13,297 nt of DNA from an uncultured Kangiella sp. (lineage in GTDB: Bacteria > Pseudomonadota > Gammaproteobacteria > Enterobacterales > DSM-103792), in assembly GCA_946481205.1 (NCBI GenBank), contig CAMLNB010000090.1:1-13297 (forward strand), written 5' to 3'. Each line of letters opens with the position of its first letter. The stretch's first letter is position 1. This document shows positions 7,047-13,297 of this stretch, piece after piece. A program made the position numbers and the translations under genes. The notes beneath the pieces are model-generated. The model was given only the letters and a program-made list of their open reading frames with translations, was not told the DNA's origin and did not search any database.

Positions 7047-7085
7047 TCAGCCAGCGTGATCGATCATGTCGGTCGCGCTGGCTGA
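7047..7085. terminator. Inverted repeat between convergent corA and barA, possible bidirectional terminator
   Basis: TCAGCCAGCG (7047-7056) and CGCTGGCTGA (7076-7085) are perfect 10-bp inverted repeats with a 19-base spacer. They fill the 53-base gap between the stop codons of the convergent corA and barA genes. There is no clear T-tract on either side, so the position supports a termination role more than the sequence does. Confidence 0.5.
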
Positions 7086-7092
7086 GCGAGCG

Positions 7093-9927
7093 CTACTCTT
7101 CGATAGCAACCGGCAAATGCGCCGGCGCTTCCTGCAGTACTCGTGTCATTTCACTTTCCAGCTGCGGCAGCAACTGTTCGGCAGCTTCGCCGTCACCTTG
7201 CTTCAGCGCCGTTTCCAGATCGAACGACAACTGCTTCAGCTTCGGCACCCCGACATAGCAGGTGGCGCCGTGGAACTTGTGCACTTTTTCCAGCAGCAGT
7301 TTCAGTTCACCGTCTTCATGTGCCTCGCGGATCTGGCTGCGCGCTTCCGGAATGCTTTGCACCAGCATGCTGAGCATGGTCTGGGCCAAGTCGAGTTTGT
7401 TGTTGGCCATTTTCATCGACAGCGGCCAGTCAATGGCGGTTTTGGTCGGTGCTTCGGCAGCGCTGCGGTTGCTGGCGCGTTCGATGGTGCTGTCGGCACG
7501 GCGACGACGCAAACGGCTGCTGGTGCGCTCGCCATGTTGCAACCAGCGTTGCACGGTGTCGTAAAGCTCCTGCTCGCTGACTGGTTTGGTCAGGTAATCA
7601 TCCATGCCAGCATCAAGCAGAGTTTCGCGCTCGCCGTGCATGGCATGGGCTGTCAACGCAATCACCGGCGTGTGCCGGTGACGGGCGTGGGCACGCAGCG
7701 TGCGGGTCGCTTCGATGCCGTCCATTTCCGGCATCTGGATATCCATGAAAATCAGATCGAAGTCCTGCTCGCGGGCGATATCCACGGCTTCGCGGCCGCT
7801 GCGCGCGGTTTGCACGTCGGCGCCCATGTCAGCGAGCAGCGTGCTGACCAGTTCGAGATTGGCGTCGTTATCGTCGACTGCCAGAATCCGGCAGCTGAGT
7901 GGGCCGTCTTCGCGTTCGATGCCCGGCACTGTGTCATCCTGATTGGGCTTGGCTTGCCGTTGAAACAGCCCTTGCAAGGTATTGAACAAACGGCGCTGGC
8001 CAACCGGTTTGCCGATCACGGCATCGATACCCAATTCCAATAGTGCACTGTGTTCACCGCTATCGACCGAGCGGCTCGCCACAATCATCCGGGTGTTGCC
8101 GCGTTGACGGCACAAGCCAATCAAATGCCGCAGTGTTTCGCTGTCATGCTGGCTGGTCAGTTGGCCGCCGAGTAGTACCGCATCCACTGGGGAATTGGCA
8201 TCGCTGTGTTGCAGGTAGTCGCTGACATCCTGCAATTGCTCAAATTCGGTATAGAGCATTTTCCATGACGACAGCAGATGGCCGACAGCAAGCCGTGTGG
8301 TCGCATGCGGTTCGTACACCAGCAGTCGGCGACCAGCGAGCTCATCGTTGTGGCGCAAGGCGGTCCAGGCGTCGTCGGATTTGTCGCAACGGATGGTGAA
8401 CCAGAAGGTTGAACCGCTGCCGGGTTCGCTGGTCAGGCCGATTTCGCCGCCCATTTTTTCGACCAGCTTTTTGCAGATCACCAAACCAAGGCCGGTGCCG
8501 CCAAACCGGCGGGTCGTGGTGGTGTCGGCTTGATTGAACGCGTGGAACAACTGCTTCTGCTGTTCGACAGACAGGCCAATGCCGGTATCGCGTACCTGCA
8601 GGCCAATCAAGGCATCGTGCTCGTTGTCCTGCTCCAACATGATGCGGATTTCGACACTGCCCTGGGCGGTGAACTTGACCGCGTTGTTGACCAGATTGGT
8701 CAGCACCTGCTTCAGCCGCAGGCCATCACCGAGCAGATTGCAGGGCACGTCGGAGTAAATCAGTGCGACCAGTTCGAGTTTTTTCTCGCTGGCGGCTGGT
8801 GCCATCATCGCCAGCACTTCGTCGGCCAGTTCACGCAAATCTAGCGGCGCGTTCTCCAGCACCATTTTGCCGGCTTCGACTTTCGAGAAGTCGAGAATAT
8901 CGTCGACGATGGCCAGCAGACCCTGCGCCGATTTGCGGATGGTGCTGAGGTATTCGCGCTGCTTGCCGGACAGTTCGGTTTTCAGCAGCAGATTGGTGAA
9001 GCCGATGACGCCGTTCATCGGCGTGCGGATTTCATGGCTCATGTTGGCCAGGAATTCCGATTTGACCCGGGCCGCTTCAATGGCCTGTTTGCGGGCGATA
9101 TCGAGCTCGACGTTCTGGACTTCAATGGTTTCCAGCGTCTGGCGCAAATCAGCGGTGGCCTGGTCGATACCTTGCTGCAATTCCTCGTGCGCCTCCTGCA
9201 GCGACTGCGCCATGTTGTTGATGCCGTGTTCCAGCACTTTCAATTCGCCAGTGGCACGGGTTTCGACCTGGGTGTCGAGCTTGCCTTCTTTGATGCGGTG
9301 CACGGCCTGCGCCATTTGCACAATCGGCACGATAACGTTGCGCGCCATCCGGATCGCCAATGCGGCGCCAAAGCCAGCTGCCAGCAAGACCACGACGAAC
9401 GCAATCGCCAGCGTTTCGTACAGTTTCAGCGCTTCGCTTTCGCGCGACATCTGCACGGCGATATAGCCAAGCACCGGCCGATCATTGCGGTTGCCATCCT
9501 GCACTTCGCGCAGGCTCAGCACCTGACCCAAGACCGGCGAGCGAACGATAAAACCCGTGTCGTTATCGGTCCAGGTCAGGCCCGGCGGAATGACGCCGTC
9601 CGTGCGCAAGGCGTCGTCAAACCGATCGTGACCGGTGCGGGCAAGCAAGCGATGCTGGCGATCGAACACGGCAATCGCGGCGACATCGTCGTCGCTATCG
9701 CGGGCGGCAGTGATGAGATAACGCAGATGCTCTTCGTTGGCGGCGGCGATGCCGAACTCGCTGGCGTAGGCGAGGTGGCGGGCGATGGTCTGGCCGCGCT
9801 GGCGCAGCGAGTTATCGCTGTCGGCGCTGTGTTCGCTGACAAAGAAGCTGAGCAGCAGCACGGCGATGCCGAGCACCGGTATCAACGCCAGCAGCAAGAT
9901 CCGGCTGCGGATTCCCCAATCCATCAT
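7093..9927 (-). CDS. barA: BarA/GacS-type tripartite hybrid sensor histidine kinase
   Basis: BarA/GacS passes a phosphoryl group His-Asp-His to the response regulator UvrY/GacA, which drives small RNAs that titrate CsrA/RsmA. The 944-residue product has a first membrane helix at 10-30, a periplasmic region 31-172, a second helix at about 173-193, HAMP at about 194-250, and a coiled stretch. The HisKA box [10 protein letters not shown] carries H298; HATPase motifs are [10 protein letters not shown] (411-420), DTGIG (447-451) and GGTGLGL (476-482). A pseudo-receiver (about 533-657) has G587 at the phospho-acceptor place. The true receiver has D685-D686, D729, T759 and K781, and the Hpt domain has H883. 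The start [12 protein letters not shown] resembles GacS. ATG 9927 has GAGGA nine bases upstream and overlaps the preceding stop as ATGA. The regulator gene is not in the window. Orthology to BarA/GacS is supported by full-length similarity and by rlmD nearby. Confidence 0.95.
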   Translation of the reverse strand: MMDWGIRSRILLLALIPVLGIAVLLLSFFVSEHSADSDNSLRQRGQTIARHLAYASEFGIAAANEEHLRYLITAARDSDDDVAAIAVFDRQHRLLARTGHDRFDDALRTDGVIPPGLTWTDNDTGFIVRSPVLGQVLSLREVQDGNRNDRPVLGYIAVQMSRESEALKLYETLAIAFVVVLLAAGFGAALAIRMARNVIVPIVQMAQAVHRIKEGKLDTQVETRATGELKVLEHGINNMAQSLQEAHEELQQGIDQATADLRQTLETIEVQNVELDIARKQAIEAARVKSEFLANMSHEIRTPMNGVIGFTNLLLKTELSGKQREYLSTIRKSAQGLLAIVDDILDFSKVEAGKMVLENAPLDLRELADEVLAMMAPAASEKKLELVALIYSDVPCNLLGDGLRLKQVLTNLVNNAVKFTAQGSVEIRIMLEQDNEHDALIGLQVRDTGIGLSVEQQKQLFHAFNQADTTTTRRFGGTGLGLVICKKLVEKMGGEIGLTSEPGSGSTFWFTIRCDKSDDAWTALRHNDELAGRRLLVYEPHATTRLAVGHLLSSWKMLYTEFEQLQDVSDYLQHSDANSPVDAVLLGGQLTSQHDSETLRHLIGLCRQRGNTRMIVASRSVDSGEHSALLELGIDAVIGKPVGQRRLFNTLQGLFQRQAKPNQDDTVPGIEREDGPLSCRILAVDDNDANLELVSTLLADMGADVQTARSGREAVDIAREQDFDLIFMDIQMPEMDGIEATRTLRAHARHRHTPVIALTAHAMHGERETLLDAGMDDYLTKPVSEQELYDTVQRWLQHGERTSSRLRRRRADSTIERASNRSAAEAPTKTAIDWPLSMKMANNKLDLAQTMLSMLVQSIPEARSQIREAHEDGELKLLLEKVHKFHGATCYVGVPKLKQLSFDLETALKQGDGEAAEQLLPQLESEMTRVLQEAPAHLPVAIEE

Positions 9928-10874
9928 GGTGTTGCGTCCTCATCCGACCGTCCAAGCGCGGCCGCGTCCGTGCTGTCGGTTGCGTTGGTCGGCAGCGTCA
10001 GCTGCAAACTGCGGGCAACCTGATAATTGATGCGCTCCTGCAACGTGTCCGGCTCCTGCCAGCCCGGACTGCGTCCAGCCAGCAACGCGAGCGCCAACCG
10101 TGCCGCTTGCTGGCCGCGGGCGGCATCGGTCTGCGCCAACACCGCCAATGCACCGGCCGGCAGCAGACTCGGGTCGGTGCCCAGGACTGGCAAGCCGCCG
10201 CTGAGGCTTTCGCGCAGGATCACGCTGAGCGCAACCGGATCGTTGCCACTCAATTCGGCGCTGTAAAGCAATACGCCCAGCCGTGGCCGCAGCAGTGCGA
10301 ATACCCGCTGGCTGAGTTCGCCGGGGCGGACGAAACCGGGCCGCAGCGGCAGCCGCTGCTGTTCGGCCAGCTCGCGCCAGATCGGCCAGCGATCACGCTG
10401 GCGGGCGGCAACCAGCACACCAGCCGGGCGCTGCTCCGGCAGCAGGCGTTGCCAGAAACCGAGTAGCGCGGCGGCGCCGGCTTCAGCATAGATGCCGGTT
10501 TGTCGACCGGTCGCCGGCATGGCATCGCGCGGCACGCGGAGCCAAACCACTGGATCGCCACCCGCCGGCAGTGGCGCAGCAGTCGGATAATCGAGCACGG
10601 CCAGTAGCGTGTCGCGGCTGTGATCGAGCAATTCCGGCGCTTGGCCACGTTGCTGCTGCCAAGTCTGGCTGAATGCCGCGACCAGACTCGGTTCACGGCT
10701 GCTGCGCCAATGGATGCGATCGGCCGCGTCGGCGGACCGCGTTGGAAGCACGGCCAGCAACGCGGCCAGACAGACCAACAGCGTTCGGGCCAGCGTCGCC
10801 TTGTCCGCCGCTGTGATGATCGACGTGGTGGACAGGTACTGGCCAAACGGCCTCAACAAGCAAGCACGTGCCAT
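9924..10874 (-). CDS. Periplasmic ABC_sub_bind-like ligand-binding protein, upstream partner of BarA
   Basis: The 316-residue product looks like a secreted two-lobed binding protein of the ABC_sub_bind type (Pfam PF04392). A signal sequence (hydrophobic 31-44, possible cleavage after ADA at about 48-50) has an unusually long n-region of 30 residues. No lipoprotein cysteine motif is seen. The C-terminal half is most diagnostic: [20 protein letters not shown] (219-238), [17 protein letters not shown] (251-267), and the terminal [14 protein letters not shown] (282-295), which match the family's closing motifs. No ABC permease or ATPase genes adjoin it. Instead its TGA overlaps the barA ATG (ATGA), implying coupled translation and a sensory rather than transport role. 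The ATG at 10874 has a weak ribosome site, but a CATAAT box 33 bases upstream supports it. The ligand is unknown; the family call is moderately sure. Confidence 0.78.
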   Translation of the reverse strand: MARACLLRPFGQYLSTTSIITAADKATLARTLLVCLAALLAVLPTRSADAADRIHWRSSREPSLVAAFSQTWQQQRGQAPELLDHSRDTLLAVLDYPTAAPLPAGGDPVVWLRVPRDAMPATGRQTGIYAEAGAAALLGFWQRLLPEQRPAGVLVAARQRDRWPIWRELAEQQRLPLRPGFVRPGELSQRVFALLRPRLGVLLYSAELSGNDPVALSVILRESLSGGLPVLGTDPSLLPAGALAVLAQTDAARGQQAARLALALLAGRSPGWQEPDTLQERINYQVARSLQLTLPTNATDSTDAAALGRSDEDATP

Positions 10875-10906
10875 GCAACGTGGCTCGAAACCGGGGACAT
10901 TCGACC

Positions 10907-10935
10907 ATTATGGCGCAAGGGCAGGGCGCTGGACA
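10907..10935 (-). promoter_or_regulatory. Probable promoter of the binding protein-barA operon
   Basis: Read on the minus strand, CATAAT (10912-10907) matches five of six -10 bases. A weak -35, TGTCCA (10935-10930), lies 17 bases upstream. Transcription would start near 10900, about 25 bases before the ATG at 10874, which supports that start codon. Confidence 0.45.
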
Positions 10936-10956
10936 CTGGGCCGGACTGGCAGCCAT

Positions 10957-10966
10957 CCGTTACACT
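10957..10966 (+). promoter_or_regulatory. Possible -10 element for the exonuclease gene
   Basis: CCGTTACACT at 10957-10966 contains TACACT, a frequent -10 variant in gammaproteobacteria, 33 bases before the ATG at 10999. No good -35 is seen. The same ten-base core occurs before two other genes in this window (553-562 on the minus strand and 2994-3003). Confidence 0.4.
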
Positions 10967-10998
10967 TCCCGCCCTTAATAGCCGCCTCGGACCGGCCG

Positions 10999-11790
10999 AT
11001 GAACATCCTGGTTTTTGATATCGAGACGGTGCCGGACATTGCCGGCCTGCGTCGGCTCTATGAGCTGGGCGACGCGCTGCCCGATGACGACGTGCTGGCG
11101 GCGGCGCAGCTGCTGCGTCGGCAGAAAACCGGTGGCAGCGATTTTCTGCCGCTGCATTTGCAACGCGTGGTTGCGATCTCGGTGGTGCTGCGCAGCCAGG
11201 AGCGGTTGGCGGTCTGGAGCATCGGCACGGAAGCCAGCAGCGAAGCCGAGCTGATTCAGCGCTTCTATGATGGTCTGGAAAAATACACGCCGACGCTGGT
11301 CAGCTGGAATGGCGGCGGTTTTGATTTGCCGGTGCTGCACTACCGCGCGATGCTGCACAACGTGATCGCGGCGCGTTACTGGGAAACCGGCGAAAGCGAC
11401 AGCGCGTTCCGCTGGAACAACTACCTGAACCGTTATCACGATCGCCACACCGATTTGATGGATGTGCTGGCGATGTACCAAGGTCGCGCCGTGGCGCCGC
11501 TTGATGACGTGGCCACGCTGCTCGGTTATCCCGGCAAAATGGGCATGAGCGGCGCCAAGGTTTGGGACGCGTTCAAAGCCGGCCAACTCAAAGCCATTCG
11601 CGATTACTGCGAAACCGATGTGCTGAACACCTACCTTGTTTACTTGCGTTATGAGCAGATGCGTGGTCGGCTCGATCCGGCCCAGCTGCAAGCCGAGTGC
11701 ACGAAACTGCGCGCGTACCTGCAGCAAGAAAGCCAGGCGCAAGAAAAGAAAACCCATTTCGAGGAGTTTCTGGCGGCCTGGCCCGCCTGA
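10999..11790 (+). CDS. DEDDy-type 3'-5' exonuclease related to the DNA polymerase B exonuclease domain
   Basis: This 263-residue protein belongs to the stand-alone 3'-5' exonucleases related to the PolB proofreading domain (Pfam PF10108). Exo I is FDIET with D7 and E9, Exo II is WNGGGFDLPVL with D109, and Exo III is YCETD with Y203 and D207; together they supply the two-metal catalytic set. The polymerase domain is absent and the length is normal for the family. I take ATG 10999 because catalytic motif I follows within seven residues and a possible promoter lies just upstream. Longer in-frame readings run across the divergent promoter region and are not supported. The ribosome binding site is weak (GGA about seven bases upstream). 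rlmD follows after 49 bases, so the two may be co-transcribed. The cellular substrate (DNA or RNA) is unknown. Confidence 0.9.
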   Translation: MNILVFDIETVPDIAGLRRLYELGDALPDDDVLAAAQLLRRQKTGGSDFLPLHLQRVVAISVVLRSQERLAVWSIGTEASSEAELIQRFYDGLEKYTPTLVSWNGGGFDLPVLHYRAMLHNVIAARYWETGESDSAFRWNNYLNRYHDRHTDLMDVLAMYQGRAVAPLDDVATLLGYPGKMGMSGAKVWDAFKAGQLKAIRDYCETDVLNTYLVYLRYEQMRGRLDPAQLQAECTKLRAYLQQESQAQEKKTHFEEFLAAWPA

Positions 11791-11839
11791 ACATCCTCGT
11801 GTCCGATCCTTTTGCACCCCCTACTGAAACAGACGAGAC

Positions 11840-13168
11840 ATGATCAAGAAACGCAAACCCTTGCCGACCGAAACCCCGACCGTTGTGATCGAGAATCTTG
11901 CCCACGACGGCCGCGGCGTCACCCATCTCGACGGCAAAACCATTTTCATCGACAACGCCTTGCCCGGTGAAACGGTGCAATTCCAGTACACCGCCCGTCA
12001 TGGCAAATTCGATGAAGGTCTCGCGATCAAAATCGAGCAACCCTCAACCGATCGGGTTGAGCCACGCTGCCCGCATGCGATTGTCTGCGGTGGGTGCTCG
12101 TCGCAGCACATCAGCGCCGAAGCGCAGATCCGCGACAAGGAGCGGGTGCTGTTCGAGCAGATGGCGCATTTCGGCAACGTGCAAGTGCAAGAGCGTCTGC
12201 CGCCGCTGACCGCAGAAGTCTGGGGCTACCGGCGCAAAGCCCGCCTGGGCGTCAAATACGTCGAGAAAAAGGGCGGCGCATTGGTTGGCTTCCGCGAAAA
12301 GCGCTCCAGCTTTCTCGCCGCGATCAACGAATGCCATGTGCTGCACCCGAAAGTCGGCAGCTTGATTCCGGTACTGAAAGAGCTGATTTCGCAGCTTGAT
12401 TGCCGCAGCAGCCTGCCGCAAATCGAAGTTGCGGTTGGCGATGAACGCGCAGCACTTGGCATTCGCCATCTGCAGGCGCTGAGCGAATCGGACCACGCGG
12501 CGCTGCTGGCGTTTGCCCAAACTTACGATATCGATCTTTACCTTCAGCCGGGCGGTCCGGATACCGTACGCAAGATCTGGCCGCAAGATGGACATGACCG
12601 CCTGTCATACCGCTTGCCCGATTTTGGTGTTGAACTGGAGTTTCATTTGATGGACTTCACCCAAGTCAACGCCGGCATCAACCGCCGCATGGTCAAACTG
12701 GCCATTGACTTGCTTGACGTGCAACCGCACGAGCGGGTGCTGGATCTGTTCTGCGGCCTCGGCAATTTCACTTTGCCGCTCGCAACCAAGGCGCGTGAAG
12801 TGGTGGGTGTCGAAGGCGAAGCGGCCATGGTCAAGCGCGGCATCGAAAACGCTGCCCACAATGGTTTGACCAATGTCAGCTTCTTCGGCGCCGATTTGGC
12901 CAAGGATTTGCCGGCGCAGCCGTGGGTGAAGGAGGGTTTCGACAAGATTCTGATCGACCCGCCGCGTTCCGGTGCGCTCGAGGTGGTGCGCGAGTTGGCG
13001 CGCTTTAAAGCCAAGCGTGTCGTGTATGTGTCGTGCAACCCGGCAACGTTGGCGCGCGATGCCGGTGAATTGACCAAGCTCGGCTATAAGTTAACGAAAG
13101 CTGGTGTGATGGATATGTTCCCGCATACGACGCATGTGGAGTCGATTGCGGTGTTTGATTTGGTTTGA
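11840..13168 (+). CDS. rlmD: 23S rRNA (uracil-1939-C5)-methyltransferase RlmD
   Basis: RlmD (RumA) methylates U1939 of 23S rRNA using S-adenosylmethionine. The 442-residue product has an N-terminal TRAM RNA-binding domain (about 12-66) and four cysteines for a 4Fe-4S cluster: C77, C83, C86 and C165. The SAM-binding motif is DLFCGLGNF (302-310). IDPPRSG (372-378) holds D373. The nucleophile is C399 in VYVSCNPATLARD and the catalytic base E434 is in HVESI. These distinguish it from the RlmC and TrmA relatives, with length and cluster spacing fitting RlmD. The ATG at 11840 has only GAG close by, so initiation may be weak or coupled to the exonuclease gene 49 bases upstream. In E. coli rlmD is next to barA and followed by relA; the window ends before any relA could begin. 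Confidence 0.96.
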   Translation: MIKKRKPLPTETPTVVIENLAHDGRGVTHLDGKTIFIDNALPGETVQFQYTARHGKFDEGLAIKIEQPSTDRVEPRCPHAIVCGGCSSQHISAEAQIRDKERVLFEQMAHFGNVQVQERLPPLTAEVWGYRRKARLGVKYVEKKGGALVGFREKRSSFLAAINECHVLHPKVGSLIPVLKELISQLDCRSSLPQIEVAVGDERAALGIRHLQALSESDHAALLAFAQTYDIDLYLQPGGPDTVRKIWPQDGHDRLSYRLPDFGVELEFHLMDFTQVNAGINRRMVKLAIDLLDVQPHERVLDLFCGLGNFTLPLATKAREVVGVEGEAAMVKRGIENAAHNGLTNVSFFGADLAKDLPAQPWVKEGFDKILIDPPRSGALEVVRELARFKAKRVVYVSCNPATLARDAGELTKLGYKLTKAGVMDMFPHTTHVESIAVFDLV

Positions 13169-13178
13169 TGTTCTGGTT

Positions 13179-13212
13179 CCCTCCCCTGTCAGGGGGAGGG
13201 CTAGGGTGGGGG
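13179..13212 (+). repeat. C-rich/G-rich hairpin repeat after rlmD with G-quadruplex potential
   Basis: CCCTCCCC (13179-13186) pairs with GGGGAGGG (13193-13200) across a 6-base loop, and CTAGGGTGGGGG follows. The layout matches the widespread intergenic repeat of the CCCTCCCC...GGGGGAGGG.TAGGGTGGGGG type seen in many proteobacterial genomes (from memory, not searched). The G-rich half has four runs of 5, 3, 3 and 5 G with loops A, CTA and T (13192-13212). It lies ten bases after the rlmD stop and probably shapes the 3' end of that transcript. Confidence 0.7.
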
Positions 13213-13297
13213 CTGAATTACGAGATATCGTTTGCTAATTGCATTCTGTTTCGTGATTCGAGGTTGCCGGTTCGCGCACCGGCGGGCGCCTCACTTT
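13213..13297. other. Gene-free right edge with a GC hairpin
   Basis: No reading frame with coding character is visible. GCCGGT (13266-13271) and ACCGGC (13278-13283) form a 6-bp stem around TCGCGC, followed by GGGCGCCTCACTTT at the edge. This may be the start of another dispersed repeat, but the window ends too soon to tell. Confidence 0.35.

Noticed and set aside
7066..10023. Long open frames on the plus strand opposite barA (about 325 and 329 codons at 7066-8043 and 9034-10023)
   Set aside because: They mirror the kinase in antisense, have histidine- and glutamine-rich low-sense composition and no domain, and the minus-strand kinase is complete with all motifs.
10714..10998. In-frame upstream extension of the exonuclease to base 10714
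   Set aside because: It would run antisense into the binding-protein gene and over both promoters, and the catalytic FDIET motif normally lies at the very N-terminus.
1..13297. A new defence, secretion or mobile system
   Set aside because: All genes fall into known housekeeping or transport families, and no integrase, transposase, toxin pair, tRNA scar or array was found on either strand.

Overview
The window (about 57-58 % GC by eye) looks like chromosomal DNA from a gammaproteobacterium. The main support is a BarA/GacS-type hybrid sensor kinase lying divergent to, and one transcription unit away from, the 23S rRNA methyltransferase gene rlmD, a linkage known from Escherichia coli and recognisable in Pseudomonas. 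POT peptide transporters, a secreted M61 peptidase and REP-like repeats fit a free-living, peptide-using organism related to the Pseudomonadales or Permianibacter. That placement is inference; nothing in the window fixes the genus. All complete genes look intact, and I see no prophage, insertion sequence, CRISPR array, tRNA or rRNA.

Left part (1-2941): a POT-family peptide transporter on the minus strand is cut off by the window edge. It diverges from an AlkB-type DNA/RNA dealkylase gene, which is followed on the same strand by a second complete POT transporter. Both transporter genes appear to have structured leaders, and the second ends in a strong bidirectional intrinsic terminator.

Middle part (2942-7092): a YhdH/AcuI-type zinc-free reductase, a paired REP-like repeat, a secreted M61 metallopeptidase with a C-terminal PDZ domain, and a CorA-type divalent metal channel, all on the plus strand. 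A 10-bp inverted repeat separates corA from the convergent kinase gene.

Right part (7093-13297): the minus-strand pair of a periplasmic ABC_sub_bind-like protein and the BarA/GacS hybrid kinase overlap by ATGA, so they are probably translationally coupled and may act together in sensing. Divergent from them are a DEDDy 3'-5' exonuclease of the PolB-exonuclease-like family and rlmD. After rlmD comes a C-rich/G-rich hairpin repeat that can also be read as a G-quadruplex motif, then the edge of a further GC-rich hairpin.

Most of the window is core or common accessory metabolism. The observation most worth following is the periplasmic binding protein coupled to the BarA/GacS kinase. The most interesting non-coding elements are the alternating stems in the first transporter's leader, the REP pair, and the repeat with G-quadruplex potential after rlmD.
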